Shown: positions 20,356-29,885 of the stretch, in pieces | Numbering within the stretch: the first letter of the stretch is position 1 | How the letters are laid out: every line of letters begins with the position of its first letter | Notes under the pieces: model-generated | Database searches by the model: none | The model's input: only the letters and a program-made list of their open reading frames with translations | Told to the model about the DNA's origin: nothing | Made by a program: the position numbers and the translations under genes | Assembly: GCA_947561395.2 (NCBI GenBank) | Contig: OX387185.1 | Span: 47,440,602 to 47,504,601 of the forward strand | Reading direction: 5' to 3' | DNA length: 64,000 nucleotides | From: Buxus sempervirens | Lineage: Eukaryota > Streptophyta > Magnoliopsida > Buxales > Buxaceae

Positions 20356-21861
20356 GGTGCAGAAAATGAGGCAGCCGACCTCATAAAAATAATCAAGAAA
20401 AGTGAATTCAATCTTGTGGATCAGCTGAACAAGGTCCCGGCCCAGATTTCAATACTGGGCCTTTTGCTGAATTCCGAAAAGCATAGGGATGCATTGTTAA
20501 GGGTGCTACAGAGTGCACACGTATCCCAGACAATTGATCCAGACCAGCTTGGTAAAATGGTTGGTCAAATCTTGTCACATAATGTGATAAGTTTCTCAGA
20601 GGCTGAGATCAGCCCAGGTGGGTGTTATCATGTGGACCCTTTGCACATCACTGTGCTTTGTAAGGGCTGCATGGTTGCACGGGTTTTAATCGACAACGGG
20701 TCAGCGTTAAACGTTTGCCCGTTAATCACTTTTACCAAGCTGGGTCTGGACCAGTCAAGGATCAAGCAAAATGGGCGGATAGTAAGGGCTTTTGATAGCT
20801 CCAAGACCCACTCCCTAGGGGAGATTGAACTGCCGGTCACAATTGGGCCGAATATCTTTAACATCACATTTGAGGTGATGGATATACCCGCAGCCTTCAA
20901 TCTGCTCCTAGGAAGGCCGTGGATACATTCGGCTAGGGCAATACCATCCACGCTCCACCAGAGGGTGAAATACATAAGAGGGCAAAGGGTGATAACAGTC
21001 CTAGCTGAAAACTTGGTGCCGCCCATTGTGTCACCTGATGTACCCTTGATCAATGTGGACCTAACTGTCGACAAGATTGCATTCCACTCATTTCAATTTG
21101 AGGCGGTAAATTACATACCTGGGGGGTGTGAGAAAAAGAAAGAAAAGGGAACCACTGCAGAAAGGATGGTCAAGAAAGTGATGGAGAAATACCACTTTCA
21201 CCCAGGGAAAGGCCTGGGGATCAATCTGCAGGGTATGGTGGAGCCAATCACGGCTAAGAAACTGATCCCTAAGGTAGGGTTGGGCTTCAAGCCCAGAGGC
21301 TGGAGAAGAATGAAGCACGAAGAAGGGGAGAGCAGAAGCAAAGGAAAACTCCCACATCTGAGGGTGAACTTCCCAAAACCCGCTTATATAATCCAAATTT
21401 CTCCTCCTATGGACCAATCAAAACCTCCCTACTACAATGTCAACCCATTTCAAAAGCCTCCTGTTTCGGCCCTCCAACCCTATAACCCATCTCCAATACT
21501 GGAAGCAGTGGATGGGCCTGGACCACAGCCCGAGCAGCAGGTGGACTTTTCTGAAGATGTTGGAGCCTTCTTCGCCATGACTGAAGGCGAAAAGACAGGG
21601 GCAGACATAGAACTGCCATTTATTGACTGGGCCGCAGTAAAGGTTCCAGACAAGGTCATTTCTGGATTGGGCCCCGCAGCAGAAAAGGGCAGTACCCACC
21701 CGGTGATGATGGCATCGGATGCTGGGCTTGAAGAGCAGGCTTTCCCTATTTCCCCTGCTCCCCAAAATTTTGTACTGAACAATTGGGAGGAAACTCCCCT
21801 TACCTTTGAAGCAGCGTTAGTTCGGCAAACTGACGCGGCTTCCAAAAAAAAACTCCAATAG
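20356..21861 (+). CDS. Aspartic protease region with G-patch-like segment
   Basis: Same frame as gag, straight after the in-frame UAG, open to TAG at 21859-21861. No ATG sits near the start, so expression would need readthrough or a lost sense codon. The protease core has LIDNGSALNVCPL, with the active Asp codon at 20692-20694, and LLGRPWIHSA further on. DNG instead of DTG or DSG is usual for Tat-type proteases. At about 21,180-21,300 a G-patch-like stretch (HPGKGLGINLQG .. VGLGFKP) is present, a feature of several Tat-group elements. The last part is a low-complexity linker. The frame ends just past a run of nine A residues, and RT continues in the -1 frame. Confidence 0.85.
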   Translation, partial: GAENEAADLIKIIKKSEFNLVDQLNKVPAQISILGLLLNSEKHRDALLRVLQSAHVSQTIDPDQLGKMVGQILSHNVISFSEAEISPGGCYHVDPLHITVLCKGCMVARVLIDNGSALNVCPLITFTKLGLDQSRIKQNGRIVRAFDSSKTHSLGEIELPVTIGPNIFNITFEVMDIPAAFNLLLGRPWIHSARAIPSTLHQRVKYIRGQRVITVLAENLVPPIVSPDVPLINVDLTVDKIAFHSFQFEAVNYIPGGCEKKKEKGTTAERMVKKVMEKYHFHPGKGLGINLQGMVEPITAKKLIPKVGLGFKPRGWRRMKHEEGESRSKGKLPHLRVNFPKPAYIIQISPPMDQSKPPYYNVNPFQKPPVSALQPYNPSPILEAVDGPGPQPEQQVDFSEDVGAFFAMTEGEKTGADIELPFIDWAAVKVPDKVISGLGPAAEKGSTHPVMMASDAGLEEQAFPISPAPQNFVLNNWEETPLTFEAALVRQTDAASKKKLQ

Positions 21862-23954
21862 TGGAATGCCATTTCCCTGAAGGTTCTAATGGGCCTTCGT
21901 CTTCAGGGGAATTATGTTTAGAAGGCCCACAAAAAACCCAAAAAGATTTTTCTATTTTTTCTAGAAAATTTAATTTTTTCAAAAAGGTCCAAACCGCTTA
22001 TGAACCATATAATCAGACCGAATTGGACCAGGTTGAATATGACTTCGACCTTGAGCTCGACTTTGATCTCATGGGGGTCGAAGAAGAGACCAAGGTCGAA
22101 GAAGAAGACGTTCCAAAAGAAATTGAATACCAATTAGAACGTCATGAAAAGGGGGTCCAACCTAATATTGAGGAGACCATAGCCATAAATCTTGGAACCA
22201 AGGAGGACCCAAAAATGGTGAAAATCGGGTCATGCTTGTCTGATGTGCAGAAAAATGAAATGTCACTGTTCTTGGCAGATTACAAGGATGTGTTTGCTTG
22301 GTCATATCGGGACATGCCGGGGTTGGACACTGACATGGTGGTGCACAAGTTGCCAATTTTGCCAGGGGTTAAGCCGATTAAGCAGAAGCTGAGAAGATTG
22401 AAGCCTGAATGGACCTTGAAGGTCAAGGACGAAGTGGTCAAACAGTTTCAGGCGGGATTTTTGGCAGTCTCTACGTACCCAGAGTGGCTTGCGAACATAG
22501 TGCCGGTACCAAAGAAGGACGGGAAAGTCCGGATGTGCGTGGACTATAGAGACTTGAACAGGGCAAGCCCAAAGGACGATTTTCCGCTTCCACACATCGA
22601 CATTCTGGTCGATAATACTGCGGTACATAGCCTGTTTTCCTTCATGGATGGTTTCTCAGGATATAATCAGATCAAGATGGCTAAGGAGGATCAAGAGAAA
22701 ACAGCATTTATCACACCTTGGGGCACATTCCACTATACAGTCATGCCATTCGGACTCAAAAACGCTGGGGCAACATACCAGCGGGCCATGACTGCACTAT
22801 TTCATGACATGATCCATAAGGAGATGGAGGTCTACGTGGACGATATGATTGCCAAATCATGCAAAGAGGAGGACCACTTGATCAATCTAAAGAAAGTGTT
22901 TGATCGGCTCAGGAAGTACAGTTTACGGCTTAACCCGGCTAAGTGCGTCTTTGGGGCTACATCAGGAAAGTTGCTTGGGTTTATAGTGAGCCGAAGAGGA
23001 ATTGAAATTGACCCGGCTAAAGCCAAGGCCATAATTGAAATGCCAGCACCCAGAACCGAGAAGGAGGTCAGGGGCTTTCTGGGAAGGATTCAATACATAA
23101 GCCGGTTCATAGCACAGCTCACTGCTATCTGTGAACCGATTTTCAAACTTTTGAGGAAAGATAACCCGACGGTTTGGAATGAGGACTGCCAGCAGGCATT
23201 TGACACAATAAAGAGGTATTTGCTAAACCCACCTGTGCTAGTGCCACCAACTCCAGGAAGACCACTGATCCTGTACTTGTCAGTGTTGGAAACGTCGATG
23301 GGATGTGTCTTGGGGCAGCATGATGAGACTGGTAGAAAAGAAAGGGCAATTTACTATCTGAGTAAAAAATTCACAGAATATGAAGCCAAATACTCACCAT
23401 TGGAGAAGACTTGTTGTGCTCTAGTGTGGGCCACTCAGAGGCTAAGGCATTATTTCCTTAGTCACTCCACACTATTGATATCCCGGATGGACCCGCTGAA
23501 ATATTTATTTGAGAAACCGGCACTGACTGGCAGAACGGCTAAGTGGCAACTACTATTGTCCGAGTTTGACCTCACATACATCACCCAGAAGGCGATCAAG
23601 GGTCAAGCCATAGCTGATCACCTGGCTGCACATCCTCTGCCAGAATATCAACCCTTGAAGACCAATTTTCCCGATGAGGCTATTCTGTACACTGAAGAGG
23701 ACAGTGAGAGTTCTTGGCAGATGTTCTTCGATGGGGCCGCCAACATGAATGGGAACGGAATAGGGGCAGTCTTGGTTAAACCAGATGGTTCACACATCCC
23801 AATTGCAGTAAAGCTGAGATTCCAGTGCACCAATAACATAGCAGAATATGAAGCATGCATAATTGGATTGCAAGCAGCCATGGATCATGGAGTAGAGGAA
23901 CTTGACGTATATGGGGATTCGAGTCTTATCATCTTCCAAACAACTGGTGAGTAG
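21862..23954 (+). CDS. Reverse transcriptase and RNase H
   Basis: This frame is -1 relative to the protease and overlaps it at the A9 run near 21,845. An acidic linker comes first, then RT: VPVPKKDGKVRMCVDYRDLN, FMDGFSGYNQI, MPFGLKNAGATYQR and the catalytic YVDD at 22833-22844. The connection and first RNase H region follow (YYLSKKF, ATQRLRHYF). A second, canonical RNase H has FDGAANMNG, NIAEYEACI and YGDSSL, and such a dual RNase H is characteristic of the Tat group. The frame stops at TAG 23952-23954 inside this domain, where relatives carry Trp. The same frame reopens at once into integrase, so this looks like a nonsense mutation. Confidence 0.92.
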
Positions 23955-25310
23955 AAAACCAAGGATCACAAATTGATCCCCTATCACCAGTACTTGGAAG
24001 AAATAAGCACAAATTTCACTCGAATTTCCTTCAACTATATGCCAAGGGCTAAGAATCAGTTTGCGGATGCTTTAGCAACCTTGGCTTCAATGGTCAGCAT
24101 ATCAGAAGGAGTAGACATCAGACCACTGGAAATTGAGGTTAGAGATGAACCGGCTTACTGTCTCGTTCTAGAGGGAGCACCAGAAGAAGAAGCACCATGG
24201 TTTCAAGATATCAAGAATTTCTTGAATAATCGGAGTCTGCCAGAAAATGCCACTGCTACTGAGAAGAGGACAATACAGAGATTGGCTGGTCAGTTTCTGC
24301 TAAGTGGTGGACATGTGTACAAGAGATCACATAACGACATTCTGCTCAGATGTGTTGCCAAGGCTGAATCAGAAAGGCTGATTGAGACTGTACATGGAGG
24401 AGTTTGTGGGCCCCATATGAGTGGGCACATGCTGGCTAAGAAGATCCTGAGGCTGGGATACTACTGGACAACCATGGAGCATGATTGCTGTATACATGTC
24501 AGGAGGTGCCACCAATGTCAGATATATGCAGATAATAAGCATGCACCCCCAGGTGAGCTGCACAACATGACATCGCCCTGGCCCTTCTCTATGTGGGGCA
24601 TAGATGTCATTGGCATGATCTCCCCTAAGGCATCGAACGGGCACAGATTCATCTTGGTGGCGATTGATTACTTCACTAAGTGGGTGGAAGCAGCATCATA
24701 TGCAAACATCACTAGCAACCATGTTATTAAATTTTTGAAGCACAACATTATTTGTCGCTATGGACTGCCAAGTGCCATAGTATCAGACAACGCTTCAAAT
24801 ATTAAGAACAAGGACATGAAGAAAATGTGTGAGCAGTTTCAGATCACCCACCACAAGTCAGCTCCGTACAGGCCAAAGATGAATGGGGCAGTAGAAGCAG
24901 CAAACAAAAACATAAAGAAAATCATTCAGAAGATGGTAGTGAGCTACAAGGATTGGCATGAAATGCTGCCACTTGCTCTGCATGCATACAGAACCTCGAT
25001 CCGGACCTCAACTGGAGCAACCCCGTATTCCCTAGTCTATGGAATGGAAGCAGTCTTGCCAGTGGAAGTAGAGATCCCATCACTCCGAGTGCTCATGGAA
25101 GCAGAACTAGAAGAAGCCGAATGGATCCAGTCGAGACATGATCAACTTAACCTAATAGAAGAAAAGCGGTTGAAAGCACTTTGCCACGGACAGTTGTACC
25201 AGAAGAGAATGGCCCGGGCCTACAATAAGAAGGTGAGGCCCAGAACTTTCCAAGAAGGAAACTTAGTGCTAAAGAAAATTCTACCATTTTTGGAAGATCC
25301 TCGTGGTAAG
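23955..25310 (+). pseudogene. Integrase, main part, interrupted by a solo LTR
   Basis: Same frame as RT, after the UAG at 23952. The zinc-binding HHCC region is present (VHGGVCGPHMSGH .. CHQC). The catalytic core has Asp at 24603 (GIDVIG), Asp at 24786 (VSDNAS) and Glu at 24894 (GAVEAANKN), so the DDE triad is complete. The C-terminal region runs to DPRG and stops at the GTAAG target site at 25306-25310. There a 2,035-bp solo LTR adds a few foreign residues and a stop at about 25,337. The rest of the domain lies at 27351-27485. The enzyme would insert element cDNA into host DNA. As it stands, it lacks its tail. Confidence 0.9.
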
Positions 25311-27345
25311 TGTCAGCACCCCATTTTTGCACTATAAAATTGCCCAAGAAGCATATCTTAAACTGACATATATGTGGGCACGTAAATCGAGGTTTTTATA
25401 GTGGACCCATCTTTTTGAAATAACAAGCCCATAACAAAGAGAATTCTTAACCGATTCCGATGCACCGAACCGTGCTCAAATCGGATGTCAGACGGCTAAG
25501 TTATGAATAAAATAAATAAAGGGTAGTTTGAGGATTTTTACAAAACCGAAATTGGATGCCACATGGCAGCCACGTGTACACCATGGTGGCTGCCATGTAA
25601 CCAATGACAAATTAAAATTTTGTGGGGTTGTTTTAGTAAATAATTAAGTTTCCTAATGGGGTTTCTTATGCAAATAAATAACAAAGTTAATAAAAGATTA
25701 AGATTAAAAAAATAATAATAATAAAAATAAACAAAGAGAAATGAGTTGGACGAATTGGTCCAACTCATATTCTCTTGAGATATTGAAACTAAACCTAAAA
25801 AATATAAGCCTAATAAAAATGGGGGACAATATAGACTTTGACCAAACCTAAATGAATGAAGGGTTTAAGAGAGGAATAGGAGTTAGGAGTTAGGAGTTAG
25901 GAGTTTAAGTGTTTAAGAGGAGAAGTTAAGAAAATGAGAGGTTTAAGAGAGGAAGAGGAGGAGTTAGGAGTTTAGGTGTTTAAGAGAGGAGTTAGGAGTT
26001 TAGGTGTTTAAGAAAGGAGTTAGGAGCTTAGGTGTTTAAAAGGAGAAGTTAAGAAGTTGAATGGGTGAGAATCCTCTATAAAAGGGCTTGAAGTTGAGAG
26101 CAAAAGGGCAAGTAGGAAGAAGTGGAGAAAAGAAGAGGGACGTCTACTAGCAAGGAGGGAGAAAGGAAAACTGCTGTTCACGACACACCAAGGCTCCAAG
26201 ACTTGATTTGAAGTGTCAATCCATAACAGGTGAGTCATTTGTTTAATACATTGTATGAGACCTCTCTTTCATTACAATTTTTGAGATAAGATTACATGAT
26301 TGATGAGAGACATGTATATATGTTTGATGGCTTTGGGTAATTTTATCATGTAAAAAAAAAAAAAAAGACAAAGATGTAAAGTTCTGAATTTTTTTCCTGC
26401 ATTAGGTTTGCACCTGTTTTCCAGATAAACTAATTTTTTTCACCTTGTTCTAGTTTGATTCAATTCTGGAGTCCTTCATGAGATTTGTGGTATTTTTATT
26501 TTAGTTTAATCTAAAAATACGCTCGAGACCTTACACTATGAGTAGGTATTTTATTTTTAATTTTCTTTGGTTCAGATTTTCAATTGGAAATGTATAACAG
26601 TAACTTTTGGAGTTTCATATCTCTTAAATGAAAATGAATTTTTGAAAACTGCTATAGGTTATTTTAGTGTTTAAAGTCATGATTCTAAGGAATCAAATTT
26701 TGCACAATTTGGTTAAGAATTGAGGGAGATATGAATCTTTGAATGTGGATAGCGCAGTAATTCAGGTTGTTTCATTTTGTTTGTTTCCTTTGTAAATTAG
26801 TAATTAGGCCATGGTTAAAAGTAGTTCAGGTGGTCTCATTTTCTTACTTTGTAAATTAGTAATTAGTTAATCTTGCATGATAAAAACAATAGAAAACAAA
26901 ACAAAACAAAAAATAATAAATAATAAGAAAGGGAAAAAGCAAATGAAACAAGCATTGAAGCGATGATTCTTTCTTGTGGTTGAAAATTGTTTTAGCATGG
27001 TTTTGTTTTGTTCATATGGTTTTACTTTCAATGTAATTTTGTGGAGGCCATGTACATATAGATTAATATTTGTTGTACGCTTAAAATGAAAAAAAAAATT
27101 AGAAAAGAAAAAAATAAAAATAATAAATAAGAGAGCTCATTAAATATCCAACTAATTTAAGGGAATCCATTTCGATGGGACAACCCAGGGTGTTCAAGGA
27201 CTTCCCTAGGTTGTAATCTGGTCACTTAACCGGAATCACTGGTGCAGACCAAAAATCAACAAGGTGTCTACCTGCACCATTTCAGGTAGTGGCGACTCTA
27301 TAACAGATTGTAACGCGCTTTTTCCGCGCGCCCGAGGTGCGCACA
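25311..27345 (+). mobile_element. Solo LTR inserted in the integrase region
   Basis: Begins TGTCAGCACCCC and ends GGTGCGCACA (imperfect inverted ends). It is flanked by GTAAG at 25306-25310 and 27346-27350. Removing the insert restores the integrase frame exactly. A TATA box lies at 26077-26084 (CTCTATAAAAGG). A short repeat based on GAGTTAGGAGTTTAGGTGTTTAAGA fills 25,860-26,045. TGGCGACTCT at 27290 matches the tRNA-Arg primer site, so the parent was probably also Tat-like. No internal region remains, which fits LTR-LTR recombination after insertion. Confidence 0.9.
26077..26084 (+). promoter_or_regulatory. TATA box of the inserted solo LTR
   Basis: CTCTATAAAAGGGC context, about 770 bp into the LTR. 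It gives the LTR the same orientation as the host element. Confidence 0.65.
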
Positions 27346-27350
27346 GTAAG

Positions 27351-27485
27351 TTCAAGCCCAATTGGGAAGGCCCATATGTCGTCAAGAAAGTCCTATCAGG
27401 GGGAGCACTCATCTTAGCAGAAATGGATGGGTCAGATTTTCCTGAGCCCATTAACTCTGATGCGGTAAAAAGGTATTTCCCTTGA
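27351..27485 (+). pseudogene. C-terminal end of integrase, severed
   Basis: This open stretch continues the integrase after the second GTAAG. It encodes FKPNWEGPYVVKKVL and ends at TGA after AVKRYFP, the usual closing motif of Tat-type integrases (IKRYYP-like). It has no start codon of its own. Confidence 0.88.
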
Positions 27486-28401
27486 GTGAATATTTCTAGG
27501 AAATGATCCGAGGCCATTTTTCTTTATTTCCTTCAAAAATTTTAATCCCTAGTCTAGCCAAGTTGAGCCGGTTCGTTTCTTTGATCAACCTAAACCGGAT
27601 TTACAGTCAAATTGGGGCAAAAGTGAGGAAAGAAAAAGAAAAAGAGAGGAAAAGCAATGGAAATGGCAAATGAAAGCCAAGTGTGAAAAATGCAAAAAAT
27701 GCAATTTGGGGAAAAAGGATTAAATTTATCATGACTGTAAATCCGGTTGACCTATTTCCACACTTGAAAATTTTGGGCCTTTAATACCCTTTCTTTCATA
27801 AACTGAGCCTAGCCTTTATTTCGTTCTATTTTTAAGCCCTCGGTGATCTTAGCTTGTTCATTCAAATATCAGAGTAAGATGGGTGATGACGGAATTCAGA
27901 AGCCGGCCCTAGTGAAAACCGTAACTGGCGCTAGGGGCAATATTGGCAAAAAGGCAAAAAGAAAAAAAAAGAAAAATGAAAGAAAATCAGAGGTTGAGTT
28001 GATCATGGGGATCCGAGCTTCAAGCAAAGTTGGCATGAGTAGAATGGGGCAGTTTTGGCATTTGGGAATGACTCTAAAGGTCCTAAGATGGACGGTTCTG
28101 ATCCCTCAGTATTTTGTGGACTACCCTTTTCATTATTTAACCTGGTTTTAATTCCCTTAATTATAGGTGATTAAGTGCATGGACCAAATTTCAAAAAATA
28201 CAAAAAAAATATAAAAAGGAAAAATTATACTTTGGCCAGTGATGAGAAATCAAATACTTTTCATAAAACCTTTGTTTTTACAAGCATCTGAGCATTCTGA
28301 GGCCAATAATATAAAAACTTTATTTTGAATTAAATCCTTTGTATTCCCACTATTGGAGTTCAATTTTGTACAAAGGTATGAAAAATGTGCAGGAAATAAA
28401 G
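27486..28401 (+). other. Spacer between pol and the antisense ORF
   Basis: AT-rich and purine-rich spacer of the retrotransposon. A short open stretch at 27843-28151 is Lys-rich and matches nothing known to me. I see no domain. Confidence 0.5.
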
Positions 28402-29279
28402 CTAGTCTCCTAGCCGCTCCTCAAGCTCCCGAATCCGAGCTGCCTGAGCTGCAATGACTCCTGAAGCCCCCTCTGCAGCGGGATCACTCAAGAAGGAAAT
28501 GACCTCATCTGAAAGGGCCTGCCTGATCCGCATACTCCTAAGGCTGGCCAAAGTATCCTGGTACTTCTGCCGGATCATACGGACCTCGAAGCGACGGGCC
28601 TGCCTCTGCTCCTCCAGCTTCTCTTCCACAGCAATACGGCGTGAGATCTGCTCCTCAAGCTGCCTCTCCAGATAAGCGCCCTGTATCCTGAGCTCCTGGG
28701 CCTCCCGCACCCATATCTGCTGAAGCCGCTTATGAGAAGCCCACTCAGACTCTAGAATGTCCTCATAGATGGGAGCCAAGACTACAGGAGGATCTTCGGG
28801 TACTGGGGCCTGAGTCTGTATCTGTTCCTTGATCCAGAAGAGATAATCCTTCACATGGGCTTCTGAGAAGACTGGACCATGCATAAAGCGGACATAGGAC
28901 CACTCCTTCATCAACCAGGCATTCATCTTCATAGAAAGGGGCCCAAGACGATCCTCATATCCACATGGGATGATGATCCCCTGGGTCGCTCGGAACTGAC
29001 GAAGGACCCGCAGAGGAAGATACAGCACTGCATGCTTCAGGCCCGCCAGAATCAAAAAGTTGCGGTCACGGAAGCTAATCACTGTCTCTGCATTAGGCTG
29101 ATAAGTACCAGGCCATCTCACCTGGTCATCCTGAAGCGAGCCCAAGAAAGTGAACCAGCCCTGTTTGCCCCCTGGAATATCGGGGCACCCCCTGTTGCTC
29201 ATCAAGAGAGGGACTTTCAGACTCGGGAAGAAGTGTCGATTGATCTCTTCAATCTGGCTCAAATGATCAAGTAGCCAAA
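28402..29279 (-). CDS. Antisense ORF of the retrotransposon, plant-mobile-domain-like
   Basis: An open frame on the strand opposite to gag-pol, between integrase and the 3' LTR, ending in TAG near 28402. It begins LWLLDHL, directly after CTCCCTTCCTTTGCAG, a strong splice acceptor, and has no ATG at its start, so an upstream exon is likely. The core LPLRVLRQFRATQGIIIP matches the RVLRQFG..Q..P signature of the plant mobile domain (MAIN/MAIL and related DUF families). The C-terminal 130 residues are a charged, probably coiled-coil stretch of Glu/Arg/Gln. Tat-group elements are known to carry extra, often antisense, ORFs here. The frame is intact although pol is broken. Its function is unknown. 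It could be a captured host gene that now travels with the element. Confidence 0.8.
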
Positions 29280-29309
29280 GCTGCAAAGGAAGGGAGATAT
29301 GTCAGCACA

Positions 29310-29340
<31 letters not shown>

Positions 29341-29885
29341 CAGAGAAAAAAAAACAAGAAAAAGAAAAAAGAATAGACAAAAAAAAAAAAGGAGAAAAGA
29401 ATAGAAAAAAAAGAGAAAAAAAAAAGCAGAAAAAAAAGAAAAAAAAGAAAGAAGAAGAAAATAGAAAAGAAAAAGCAAACTTGTGCTATAATTCTTACTA
29501 TTTTCTCAAAATCCTATTGTTGTCTTGAAATCCACCTCACAGCCACGAGAGCTCTGTGGAATTTAGGAAAACCTTGGGAAGTGTGCCTGGTCAAAAGGAG
29601 GATATCCACTCAATCTTCAACTTGGTTTGATAAAAAATCAGTTTTTCAAAAAATCCTATTTTTGGGCTTAAAATCCACTTCACAGCCACAAAGGGCATAG
29701 TGGAATTTAAGAATTCTTGGAGAGATGCCCCCTTAAAGTGAGGGCCTTTTTGGCAAATCTCCACTCAAAAATTGTTTTCTACAAAAATTGAATTGAACCG
29801 AGCAAATCATGCTCATGGGAATGCAATTTGGGCTTGTCTACTCTTTGCAGCTCACTGCTTCGCAGCTCCCACAAAGAGGGGCAGT
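29280..29885 (+). other. Purine-rich 3' region and polypurine tract
   Basis: From 29,310 to 29,480 the plus strand is almost only A and G, with a run of over 25 A. On the minus strand this is a long pyrimidine stretch leading to the splice acceptor of the antisense ORF. From 29,505 to 29,760 a unit of about 120 bp with AAATCCAC..TCACAGCCACGA is present twice. The polypurine tract for plus-strand priming is probably AAAGAGGGGCAG at 29873-29884. Confidence 0.7.

Noticed and set aside
28454-29274. Plus-strand ORFs opposite the antisense PMD-like ORF
   Set aside because: They are short, without motifs, and are shadows of the recognisable minus-strand frame.
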